Source of the DNA: Laetiporus sulphureus 93-53 | Lineage: Eukaryota; Basidiomycota; Agaricomycetes; Polyporales; Laetiporaceae | DNA: 64,000 nucleotides | Reading direction: 5' to 3' | Assembly (NCBI RefSeq): GCF_001632365.1 | Contig: NW_024468510.1 | Span: 1,740,074-1,804,073, forward strand | Made by a program: the position numbers and the translations under genes | In this document: piece after piece, positions 37,052 through 47,455 of the stretch | Layout: each line of letters begins with the position of its first letter | How positions within the stretch are numbered: position 1 is the first letter of the stretch | Notes under the pieces: model-generated | What the model was told of the DNA's origin: nothing | The model's database searches: none | Seen by the model: only the letters and a program-made list of their open reading frames with translations

Positions 37052-37067
37052 TTTATATGCAGATTGG
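37052..37067 (-). promoter_or_regulatory. TATA and CCAAT elements of the Zn2Cys6 gene
   Basis: On the minus strand CCAAT (37063-37067) is followed within a few bases by TATAAA (37052-37057), about 85 bp before the start codon at 36968. Confidence 0.45.
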
Positions 37068-37195
37068 TGGTCAAGCAATACACCGAGCGCCAAGCCAGTG
37101 CCCCGCAGAGAGCCGGACAGAAAAGGCAGATGGGAATCGGACAGCAACATTTACGATTAGATCTTGTCGTATTTTCCTCGTGGTCTTCCACGAGG

Positions 37196-38260
37196 TTAAC
37201 CGAAAACATCAAACAGTCCGATGCGAGCGCCCAGCTCTGTTGGCGGAGGCGCTGTCCTGGGGCGATGGGCGCCCGTGATGTCCACCGCCTCATTGGGTGC
37301 AAAGTATAGACCTGAAACACATCGAAACCGACTCATTAGAGACTCCATTGCCTGATGCTGAACCTTACGTTGTCTGAGCGAAGGGATCCTCGTGACCCGA
37401 CGCCGATGAAACATTTAGCTGACAATTCCAGGCCATCAAGGGTCTGTCCTGCCATCGAAGATTCGATGGAGACTACGCACAGGCCGGCGTGGGTAAACAC
37501 GAACGATATGGCACGGCGCCATGCTATGTGTCCAGATTGTCCACCGAGCGAGTTGAGATGATCACACTCAGCGGCAGGCACATGGCCCGAATGCGTTAGG
37601 TTTCGGCATCGCACTCAACTGCAATTCGTGCCCCGAACTCTCCGCTGCCCGATGCGTCCCTATAGCTATGTCCCTCCCGAAGCACCATTCCCTACTGAGC
37701 ACCGATAATGCGAGTCTATGCGCTAGATGCTGGATGTTAGTGGCACGATGGACACGCTGAGGCGGTCGACTGAGTGGAAGCTGCCATCCGAGGTCGCACC
37801 GACGTGCGCAAGCACCAACGAGGATGCATCCTTCAGACTCACCAATCATCACCCTTGGAACTCTCACTACCCCGCATAGGTAGAGACACCGCTGAGTTCG
37901 GATACGGACGGATGCGGGGCATCTGTGGTCACTTACGCGCGGAGAGGAGCGTCAACACATTCTCGGAGACTTTCGCGTCACATCCATCAAAGAGAACAGA
38001 GATCTCTATGACGATGCAACTGCCAGAGTCTGCCTCGGAGTCAAAGCAAGACGGTACCTCGGAGTAGCTCGTGAAGCTGCTCGTCGTAGGTGTGTCATGA
38101 TCACCGTGAGCGGAGGAAGTGCGGACTTAAGATCGCAGTGGCTATTCTCGTAAGGGCAACATCGAAACCATAGGCACGTACTTATCTGGTAAACGCCCGT
38201 ACGTGAGACGTCGAAACTCGCCGCGACCAGGAGCAATTCCTTTCCGACGTACGGATACAT
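37196..38260 (-). CDS. Possible unrecognised multi-exon gene
   Basis: Downstream of PRE8 on the same strand, several coding-looking pieces occur: an ATG at 38260 followed by YPYVGKELLLVAASFDVSRT, a segment reading EISVLFDGCDAKVSENVLTL ending at a GTAAGT donor near 37936, and further pieces such as AHRLALSVLSREW. Clean splice sites separate some of them, but I could not build one continuous frame through all pieces and no domain is recognisable. It could be a real fast-evolving gene or a decayed one. Coordinates are bounds, not exons. Confidence 0.28.
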
Positions 38261-38328
38261 CAGAATCTGCGCTGCGAGAAAAAAAAATCTCGATGTACAA
38301 TAGAAATCAATAAGTGCATCATCCGCAG

Positions 38329-39344
38329 CTACATGGCAAGGTAATCTCGCACTTCCTCCTCTGAGAGCTTCCTGAATGTCGCTTTCGCTCGTCCAGTTCC
38401 CTCGATCTTCCCAGCCTCGAGGTCGGCTTGACTTGGTACGGTGATGACACCGATCTCAATGGTCTTCTCTGTCATATGCCCTTCGAAGCCTTCCTTCAGC
38501 GTCAGGAGCGCGGTATGAATAGCATCCTCCAAGCTAATGTCATCGTTGTACCTAGATTCGCATCACGACCATGCATGCCCGAAATAACGGGCGATCAGCA
38601 AGGCAGCCGCTTGGCGAGAACATCAATGCGACCCACCGTTTCTCGAGGAACGTCTTGGCGTTGACCATGTTCTTGCCGATGGCGCTCGCCTTCCATGCCC
38701 AGTAAGAGCCAGATGGATCGACCTGATACAAGCTCGGTCCACGGTTGAAGTCCCATCCAGCCACTAGCAGGGACACTCCGTATGGGCGGACACCACTGTG
38801 CACGGAGCGATCACATTCAGTCTGGCACGCTCATGACTTGACAGGCCGCTGAAACACACCCGGAGTGAGTCGCTTGCTGCATGATGGTGGCAATCTCCTG
38901 GGTGAGCACCTTCGTGGGTGGGTATTCGCCGTAGATCTTCCAGTACGCCTGTGCACTCTTGCGCGCCCGCGACACGAGGATGCGGAAGTCGGGACCCATG
39001 CCTGAGTATACGATGCCGATGTTTGGGCAGATGACGGCGACTTTCTCGATCATGGAGTCGTCGATGAGAATCGAGGATGCTTTCTTCTCCGTGGCAATGA
39101 CGATTCCATTGGATGCTAGTTATCCCATCAACACGCGCTCGAGGAACGGTAACTACAGCATGCACACCTTTGATACCGAGACTTGTTGTTCCTTGAGACA
39201 CTGCTGCCAATGCATGTTCAATCTGAACGAGCTTTCCGCTCGGCGAGAAGACGGTAAGAGAGTAGCTGTGACCACCTTCAGCACGTCGTATCTCAACTAG
39301 TCTCGCACTGCTGACCTGTATGCGCCTCCGTCTGCACTGGCCAT
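38329..39344 (-). CDS. PRE8: 20S proteasome alpha2 subunit (PSMA2/PRE8 type)
   Basis: Alpha-ring subunit of the 20S proteasome. Five exons: 39316-39344, 39168-39265, 38860-39115, 38637-38795, 38329-38551; 254 aa. Signature near the start: [19 protein letters not shown]. Then [106 protein letters not shown] and [20 protein letters not shown]. Length and motifs match PSMA2 rather than other alpha subunits. With PRE5 about 17 kb away this is the second proteasome subunit in the window. Confidence 0.94.
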
Positions 39345-39986
39345 GTCTGTGTTGTACGGCTGCGATGAAGTTGGGAGAGAGTGGGAGCAGAACGCGTAGG
39401 ACGAGAGGAATGCAGAGCGCAAGGACGCGCGTCGCACGCGTCTCGAGGGAGAGGACGTCACATGAGATCCTTGCCCCCGATCAGCCACTGATGATCACCA
39501 CATGGCATTAGCGTGGCATTTGCGTGGCATTCGGATCTCCCCCAGCAGCGAGCCCAGCGACGGCACTTGAGTCTGCTCCTCGCTCCTCGCAATCAGCGTC
39601 GGCATCAAGCTGTGCAATTTCCGTATCATTCTCCACTTCGCATGATGGGGCTGCGACACTGAGTACAAGAAACCCCGGCATTGCGTATGCCGATTTCCAG
39701 GAACGCACGCCGTCACTTCATCATACATGCTGTGCGGTTTCAGGAGATCGGTGCTACGAGCAACTCTCACACTACATTACACTCTGACTCAATCGTGGAA
39801 GCCTCCTATCCATTCTTTGCCAGCGATCAGTCGATGAAAAGGGCATGCGTTGTATTCTCAATCGCTCGATCATGCGGCCAAGGCTACGCCGCGGGGCCAT
39901 ACCATCGCGGCTGTACATCGCTTGCAATGTCTCACAATCATCACACGTACTAGTACACTTTCGCTCTCCCACGGAGATTCCATCGC
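39345..39986. other. Gap between the peroxiredoxin and PRE8
   Basis: Promoter side of PRE8 and 3' flank of the peroxiredoxin gene. Contains three close copies of TGGCATT around 39502-39530. No gene seen. Confidence 0.5.
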
Positions 39987-41116
39987 TCAATCCACCTTGA
40001 GCGGCGTCGTCCTGAGGTACGGTTGCTGTGTCCACACTGTCAGCGAAGCTGCGGCGCACAACCTCCGGATACCGCACCTCGTAGAACTTAACCTTCGGGA
40101 ACAGCGTTTTGGCCTCCTCATTGCTCACGGTGGGATGCACGATGACGTCCTCGCCTTTCTTCCAGTTCACCGGCGTGGTGACACGGTACTTATCTCCGAT
40201 TTGCAGTGCTACAGCCGACAGTGCAAACGTTCAGCAGGTTGCCCTCGCCATCAACGAAGGCACTCACAATCAACCACCCTGAATGTCGCCATGATACGAG
40301 AAATCAATGATGGACCGCTCTTGAGGTTCGGAAGTACGCGCGTACGTACCTCAAGATCTCGTCAAAGTTCCTTCCGGTCTGCGCTGGGTACGCGATCGTC
40401 AGCCGGATAACCTTCTTGGGATCAATCACGAAGACAGTGCGAATCTGCCAACATGCGCGGCAGCGACATCAGCACACTTGACAACAGCGCAAACACCACA
40501 TATGGAGATCACGCACGGTAAAGGGCTGTCCCTTCGCGTCGCGGTTAGTCTCGTCCTGCTCGTCCAGCATGTCGTACAGCGTCGAGATCCTCCTGTCCGC
40601 GTCTGCGATCTGTGGTGTATCGAGATCGGGATCAGTCAGAACAGACGTAGCGGGACAGGGCCACAGCATACTCACGATGGGGAACTGAACATTCGTCGGC
40701 CCGAGCGTCTGCGACCCATAGTCGTTGATGTCCGTGATCCACTTGTTGTGGTCCTTCAGGTCATTCGCGGAAATGCCGATCACCTTCACATTGCGCTTCG
40801 CCCACTCGGGTGCTCTGTGCGGAGCAGTGCACGTCAGATTGTCTGCTCAAGCTGCTAGGGCCCTGGATGATGGATGCGCGATTACTGACTTCCTCGCTAC
40901 CTCGGCCAACTCCGTCGTGCAGACGGGAGTAAAGTCTCCAGGATGGGAGAACAGGATGGCCTACAAGCGCGATCCCCGGTCATTCCGTGTAGCTGAATGA
41001 TTCGTATGTATGTCTCGTACCCAAGAATCACCGATCCAGTCGTGGAACCGGATGTGGCCCTTCGTGGTATCGGCCTCAAAATCCGGGGCGATGCTGCCGA
41101 GACGAAGAGAGGGCAT
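39987..41116 (-). CDS. PRX1: 1-Cys peroxiredoxin (PRX6/PRX1 type)
   Basis: Thiol peroxidase reducing hydrogen peroxide and lipid hydroperoxides. Eight exons: 41021-41116, 40890-40960, 40676-40814, 40517-40609, 40350-40444, 40268-40278 (11 nt), 40078-40208, 39987-40025; 224 aa. Peroxidatic Cys in [17 protein letters not shown]; further family blocks [84 protein letters not shown] and the C-terminal QPYLRTTP. No presequence is visible, so cytosolic location is likelier than mitochondrial. The 11-nt exon supplies the VVD of the conserved helix and keeps the frame. A TATA box sits about 65 bp upstream. Confidence 0.94.
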
Positions 41117-41180
41117 GATAGTGTACCTGTTTCTGCTGGTCGGAACGGTAATCGTTAAGATTACTTCGAGCAGCGGGCCC

Positions 41181-41187
41181 CTTTATA
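41181..41187 (-). promoter_or_regulatory. TATA box of the peroxiredoxin gene
   Basis: TATAAAG on the minus strand, 65 bp before the start codon at 41116. Confidence 0.5.
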
Positions 41188-43391
41188 TGTGTATGCGCGG
41201 TCGCACTAGAACACGCCCAGTTGAGAGTGATGACATAGAATTCGCAATGCAGCTCATCGGGCACGACTTCGATTCCCACGCATTCAAAGCTCTTACTATT
41301 GCTGAAGCGCAGATCGGGTCTTCGCGGAAGCAGTAGTACATTCGAACGTTCATCCTTTTGCCCAGCAGGGCCACAGAAGCTCATGTGACGTTTGCTCATG
41401 AGAAATCGATGGTGATTCGGCTCATATAGGCCCTGTATTTCAGTCATTAAAGGCGGCTACGTCTAGGTTCAACGCATCGTTGCAACAATGACGATTAGAG
41501 CTAAGTACGGTTGGCACGAGCAGGTGCAATTGCGCCATGGCTCGATGGGGCAAAATTCAAAGAAGGCAAGCTCGCGAGCAACTTGATCGACTCGAGATAC
41601 CAACTCCCGGCCCCCCCAAGCACGCAGCCAGAGAGCGACGAGGCACAGCCAGACCAGCCATTGAGTCTCTCGGGACAGCGGAAATGCTTAGCCCTTCCGC
41701 GCAATCCCACCGCTCAGTGACACTCACCTACCCTCGCAGGTCAAAGCGCACACCAGCTCTCATGCACTGCGGCCTCCGCCTAATATGCACAGTCAGCACA
41801 GGAACTTTCCTCCTAGTCGATGACACGATGGAGGCCGCCGGGCGGCAACAACTTGGCGTCCGGAGTCGCAGGCCTTGAGAGCAAGCTTCGAGAATAATCA
41901 CGAGAGTAAACGTCTCGCTTCCGATCGCGCAGATGTGCGAAGTTCGAACCATCCCGGCACGTGGCAGCATGATGAGATTCCACCCGCGAAGCTTCACTGC
42001 GGGAGGGCTCCGCCTCGACGGGGGAGTCGCACGGTGCACGGGGAGACTCGTGTGCCTCGCTCGCAAGTATTCATCCACCCGCAATCAGCCAGTCAAGAAC
42101 CGAAATGTCGCTATCAAAACATGGGATGCTGCAAATGGAGATTCGGCAGGGATGTTCCGACCGAGCGGAGCTTCCATCCACATCCTCATCGTATATGGGA
42201 GAGGGGATTCCTCACCAGGCCACCACGCTTGCGGTAAAGTGACACGCTGTGGAGCAGTGGATGGTAACCGCCGAGTCCTGTCCTGCCGGCCAATCATGGC
42301 GCATACCTACACGATTCACGGGGTAAGCATTCGGGCCTCTGTGAGAAGCGCAGCGCGAGAGATACTTGCAATGGAGACCCTGAGGCGTCAGACCTAAGAC
42401 CTGATCTTCCGACAATAGAAGCAAGCTCCGGTGGAAGTGCGGGGCATCAAGCTTCATGCGTTGTTCCGACCTTTCCCGCGAAACAGACTTGGATCCCCAG
42501 TCGGTGCAGCTCATCTTAAGCAGGCTAGCTATTCCCACCGAATGGGCTGCACCGGGACCGACGGGATTCGATTTCTGCATAGAACGTTGCTGGAGAGCCA
42601 CAGGCGTACATATGCATATGCACCGGGTGTTGCATACGTGTTGAAAATCCTTGGCGCGTTCTCAGGGCCGTTGATGAGAGCCCCTCTGCGGGGGTGGGAG
42701 GGTGCGTATCCGGGGCGGTGGTGGATATGGAACTGGCAGCTCGCTCAAGGGTGATCACGGAGCATTTCGATCATCGCTCGGTTGCTACTGGGAGAGCTGG
42801 GAGAGATGCTGCGCCAAGTGAGTGTATGGGCCCTGTATTTAGAATTAGGTTTACGCACTGTCGTGGTTGGCAGACGAGATCATTCGATGACAGCGGGATC
42901 AGTGGGAGGGTCCAACGTCAACGGCAGTGTACTTGACACCCGTATTGCCCCATGCGGCATCATGTAGTGATCGATTCAAACCTGCAGTGTTGAAGTACTT
43001 TGATGTTCTCAGAACGCCTGCGGTCAAGCGGCATCGTTCCTTGATGCGCAATAAATCGGTTCAAATATAAAATCTTGAAGTACCTTGATGTTCTCAGAAC
43101 GCTTGCGGTCAAGGCGGTCAAGCGGTATCGTTCCTTGATGCACGAAAACGTGAACTATATCCTTCGGCTCACTTTCGTCGGAGTAAACGGAGCTGTGCAA
43201 GAAATGCAGATAGGATACCATCATCAGGTACGCATACATTTATCAGAGCAGGCTGCCATGACTGCTGGAGCGACATGACTGAAAAATGAGTGAACACAAA
43301 ATATACATCCGAAACAATAATCATACAACTTCCACGGAAGAGTTTCCATGGGTGTGGAGCACTGCTTTCGTCGCGATGAGCATGTTGAAGA
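41188..43391. other. Gene-poor stretch between peroxiredoxin and SSU72
   Basis: 2.2 kb with short open frames on both strands, none carrying a recognisable motif or good splice logic. Includes the direct repeat at 42973-43141. Confidence 0.45.
42973..43141. repeat. Direct repeat, about 75 and 84 bp
   Basis: Copy one (42973-43047) and copy two (43058-43141) share TGAAGTAC, TTGATGTTCTCAGAACGC, TGCGGTCAAG and TCGTTCCTTGATGC in order. Copy two is longer because a 9-bp unit (GCGGTCAAG) is itself duplicated. It lies about 250 bp beyond the SSU72 stop codon. Confidence 0.8.
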
Positions 43392-44510
43392 TCAATAGTA
43401 CGCAATGGCGTGCAGCAAACTATGGGAATGCTTCTCCTGTTGTACAGCTAGTATTTTGTCCATGTCCTCGTCTATGTCATCCGAAGCCTCAATCTGCACA
43501 GCCGCGTACACCATGAGCATTCACCGACAGTCAAGCCGTGAAATGGCTCACCGCTGCTGCGAGATCAAGAATCGCCTTCCCAGCGATGTGCGCCTCCTCG
43601 TGATTGTCTTTGATCTCAATGTTGACGATATGCACCGGTCTGTTGAACTCCCCTCCCCTCGTCAGGAGATCTATGCAGGACGTTAGATACAGCACAATCG
43701 TTATAAGCGGAGACTAAAGACTGACCGTCGCACACTGCGTCGAAACATCGTTCCTCGCAGGTGATCACGATGTCGGCTACTGTTTTGCTTTCTTGCCATC
43801 GCTCTGGTGCCAGTTTTAATCTACGATTACGGTCTATCATCTGAAGGAGGCCATTCGCCGTGTAACTTGCATATCTCATGGTCAGGCATAAAGCACACTA
43901 CGATTCTTAGCAGGTACTCACAGTCGAGGGTCTTGTGCCTGCAGCTCTTCGTAAATGTCATTGTAAGGAGTTCCGAATGGGTATATATTGGGCTTGTCTA
44001 TTGCGGGACCAGGGAGACGGACAGCTGAGCCTGTTCCGTACGAGACAACTCGGTACCCCGCCTTTCTACACGGCGCGTGAGAGCTCCGACGAGCGACATA
44101 TAATCGTGCTACTTACGACAAAACGTAGTGGCCCTCCATGGACCGATTCTGCCCGCCAAATCAGCGTACGAAGACGGCGCCAGTTGAAGACTGCATACCT
44201 GATTACTAGCACACACCACGCAAAACAACGGCCGCGGCTTATAGATGGGAGGTTTCGGAGGCTGCGGCTTAGGTATCGACGCTGCTCCGCGGGCTTCCTC
44301 GGCGAGCTGCTGGTTCGACAGTGCGCCGCCAGGATACTGTGGCGGCGTCGCCGTCGGGTATGGCGGGAGGTTGCTCGGTATGCCCTGAGGATATGGGATG
44401 GGTGCCTGTGGCGGTGGTTGCGCGTGCGCGGGGGGATTGGATTGCATGCGCTGGAGACGGGGATCGGATGCACGCGCTAGGCGAGGGTCTCGCGCCCTTC
44501 TTGGATCCAT
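43392..44510 (-). CDS. SSU72: SSU72 RNA polymerase II CTD phosphatase
   Basis: Dephosphorylates Ser5/Ser7 of the Pol II C-terminal domain in the 3'-end processing complex. Six exons: 44199-44510, 44117-44148, 43922-44065, 43726-43865, 43552-43670, 43392-43493; 282 aa. The CX5R phosphatase loop [13 protein letters not shown] spans the first intron. Then [80 protein letters not shown] and [20 protein letters not shown]. The catalytic part has the usual length of about 195 aa, but an extra 85-residue Pro/Arg-rich N-terminal region with DPR repeats precedes it. The start at 44510 is the first ATG inside that region with good context; 44534 is an alternative. Confidence 0.94.
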
Positions 44511-45080
44511 GTTCGTAGATTTCCAAACGTTCACGCCTTACAATCGCCGTCTGTCAAAAAATATTCGTCAGTTCAGAGTACGCCTTGCCGGCTGGACGAG
44601 TAAATAAAGCAACTTCAGCAGTATCTAGAACATTCATAGTCTCCCTTTCAACCCAGCGAGGTGCTTGGTAAGCGCAACGAGAATAGTGCGGGTCGATTAA
44701 GATTCCACTCTGAATCATCTTTAGAGCATAAGAGAGATTTCTTAGTTACCTGAATGGTCCGAAGGTGAAGATATTCTTGGTAGCAAAGAAACGAGAGTGA
44801 GCCGATGCGCGAAAAGCCTGAAGCGCTCGCTGGACGGGATATATGTGGCCTCCACGTGGCTCGACTATCGCTCAAGCGCCCACGCCACCAGGCGACGAAG
44901 CTGCCGCATTTGGCACGTCGTAACACTGCTACTACATCTCACGCATTCCTGTCGCAGATCGTGCACGTTCAGTTCAAGAGCATTGTAATAACAGACCGGT
45001 CTGTTACAGCTTGCTACCCAGGTCGCTAACGAAATCGTTATGTAGGTTACAGTGGTCCGTAATTACTTGCATCAGCTGAG
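44511..45080. promoter_or_regulatory. Divergent intergenic region, SSU72 (-) / F-box gene (+)
   Basis: 570 bp between two outward-facing start codons; both promoters must lie here. A short perfect palindrome ACAGACCGGTCTGT occurs near 44991-45004, 77 bp before the F-box start codon, a possible dimeric factor site. No gene seen. Confidence 0.45.
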
Positions 45081-46838
45081 ATGTCAGACTCAGATGATCG
45101 ACTGCGCTACCGCCGCCAGCCAACTCCAGAAGACGTCCTCGCCGCGCGGGCAGAAATACGAGAACATGAGAACGCCATCTCCGGCATCCAGGAGCACATC
45201 ACCGGCCTCCTCTTGCAAGTGCAGCGCCTCCGCCGAGAGCAGGAGAAGCACCAGGCAGCCATCAACAAATGCAAGGGCGTAATCACACTCGCGCGACGCA
45301 TCCCCGAGGAGCTCCTCGCGAAGATATTTGAGCAGTGCGTCGCGGACGGCTGGTCGCGCTCGCCCATCACCGTCTCGCACGTATGCTCTGCGTGGAGGAA
45401 GGCGGCATGCACGCCAAGGGTGTGGTCACACGTCTACGTGAACTGCCCGTCGCCCGACGCGCTCGACCGTACGCGCTTCTGGCTTGGCATGGCGCGCCAG
45501 GCGCCGCTCGATATCACCGTCGTGACGGGTTGGTGCCCCGACTGGCAGCTCGGCGAGGTCATGGAGATCCTCTTGCAGCATATGCGCCAGTGGCGCACGT
45601 TCGTGATCGAGTCGCCCGACTCGACGCAGGTGGACCACATTCTCTCGTGCATCGCGCGCATTCGTGTGCCCCGTGGGGCGTGCCTGCCAAACCTGCGCGA
45701 GGTCTACATCGCGACGGAAGTCCATTTCGAGGATCCTACTGATAGCGAGGATAACCCGCCCGACACGTTCGAAGATGCGTTCGGTCCGCACAACGCACCC
45801 AAGCTCTCTGCTCTGCTCTACACATCCAACGTTCTCCCGCTCTGCATACCCGACAAGCCCACATTCCCCTCTCACCTCACCAGACTCGACCTCACGTTTA
45901 CTGAGAGCCTCTTTCAACGCCCGTTAGCCGCCGAATCCCTGCTCACGCTCTTCGAGGGTGTCCCAGAACTGCGCTCCCTCGCACTCGCGATGCCGCTGAT
46001 GTATGTCCAGCCCTTCGTCCCCGAAGTCGACGCCTCGCGGACAGTGTGCTTAGCACACCTAGAGGAATTGTCGATGTACGGGCCGACGGACATGAACGGG
46101 TTTCTCCCGCATATGCGCGCACCGAGCCTGCGCCGGCTGCACCTCCGCTCTCTCGAAGACGTCGGATACCGCCAGCAGCCGCTCGGGCCGAGTCTCCTGC
46201 GGTTCCTCTACGGAAAAGAAGGGACCATCACGGAGCACGAAGACGGTCCACTGTCGATCGAGTTGTTGGAGCTGCACGACATCGATTTGACCCCGGAAGC
46301 GTTCGTAGAGTGTTTCGAGGCACTTTCAAATTTGCGCGAGCTGCGGCTGCACGAGTCGTCTCTTTCGGACGCGATGCTCGCGCTGCTCCAAGACCCGCAG
46401 GGGCTCTGTCCACGGCTGACCCGCCTCGATCTGCGGTGGTGCGGGCACCTGAGCGGCAGGGCGCTCGTCGAGCTCGTGCGGAGCAGGCTCCGCCCCGATG
46501 GCGCGCAGAAAGCTGATGATGCGTCCGCTGCAGATCCTATCAGCGAGGTTGCCATCATTAATTGTTGTTTCGTTGAGGAGCCGGATGTGATGGACATGGC
46601 GGCGATGACGGTCTGTCGGGTGGTGATGCGCGAGGGGGATGACTACTGTCGTAAGTGATGTTTGGCATGATGTCCGAGAGAATGGTCAACTGAATGGGAT
46701 GTAGGTATGAGAGGCTGCTGCGACAATTCACGGTATAGGACGCGGCTGCGTTTGAAGCATGCGGACAATATCATTAGGCATGCAGAGCGATCCCAGGGAG
46801 ATGAACGATGGATGGTACCGATACGATTGGTTGTTTGA
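45081..46838 (+). CDS. F-box / leucine-rich-repeat-like protein
   Basis: Substrate receptor type for SCF ubiquitin ligases. Residues about 20-70 are a coiled-coil-like Glu/Gln-rich helix; the F-box follows (ITLARRIPEELLAKIFEQCV, SPITVSHVCSAWRKAACTPR VWSHV). The rest is a Leu-rich solenoid with LRR-like strands (LTRLDLTFTESL, LRRLHLRSLEDVG, LELHDIDLTPEAF, LRELRLHESSL, LTRLDLRWCGHLSG). One exon up to 46658 codes 525 aa. A good GTAAGT donor at 46651 and an acceptor ending at 46704 remove the stop and extend the protein to 567 aa, ending at 46838; I give the spliced span but cannot decide. Large Agaricomycete family, target unknown. Confidence 0.85.
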
Positions 46839-47455
46839 AGATGTTACGGCGGACTGCTTCGGCGTTACCTTTCACTTCGCTCTCGTAGAGTTCTTGGATG
46901 GATATCACGCATTGCAACCTAGTATTTCTCCTTATGCTGGTTAAGTTCATGATTTTAGAGTCTCATTCTTGTGGCGGCCTCCCGCCATCGGCCCGTTGAT
47001 CAATACATCTTTACTGTCAGTGCTAGAACGGCTACGTTATATATGAAACTGAGAAGCAATGCTAAGTATTCACAGCATACATACTACTACCTACCGTGGT
47101 GACCCATCATCATGCACGCACCTATCGGTGGACATAGAATTACTAGTTGACGGCTCCTTTTAGCCTGGAACCCTTTTTTTCTGGCCTGGTTGCTGCCTTG
47201 ATGAACTCGTTTGGCTACATGTATACAAACACCTGATATCTGTAACGTTCATAAGGTATACAATGATCCTCGACGAACTTCGTACGAAACGGAGCTCGAT
47301 CAATCGGCAAGGAGCATGCCGGAGCCGAAAGCGCGTGATTACCCCAGACATTCCCCCGCCCCCGCGTTCGCGTTTCACGGCATCTCATATATACCGCTCC
47401 TTGTCAGGGCCTGAGTCCGCATCGTTTTCCTCCTCAATCTCCTCTCCGTGCAAAA
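46839..47455. other. Intergenic region with promoter of the acyl-CoA dehydrogenase gene
   Basis: 617 bp; TATATA at 47388-47393 lies about 65 bp before the next start codon. No gene seen. Confidence 0.5.

Noticed and set aside
41938..41966. GTTCGAACC followed by a GC-rich tail, tRNA-like
   Set aside because: No complementary 5' acceptor strand is found within 90 bases upstream.
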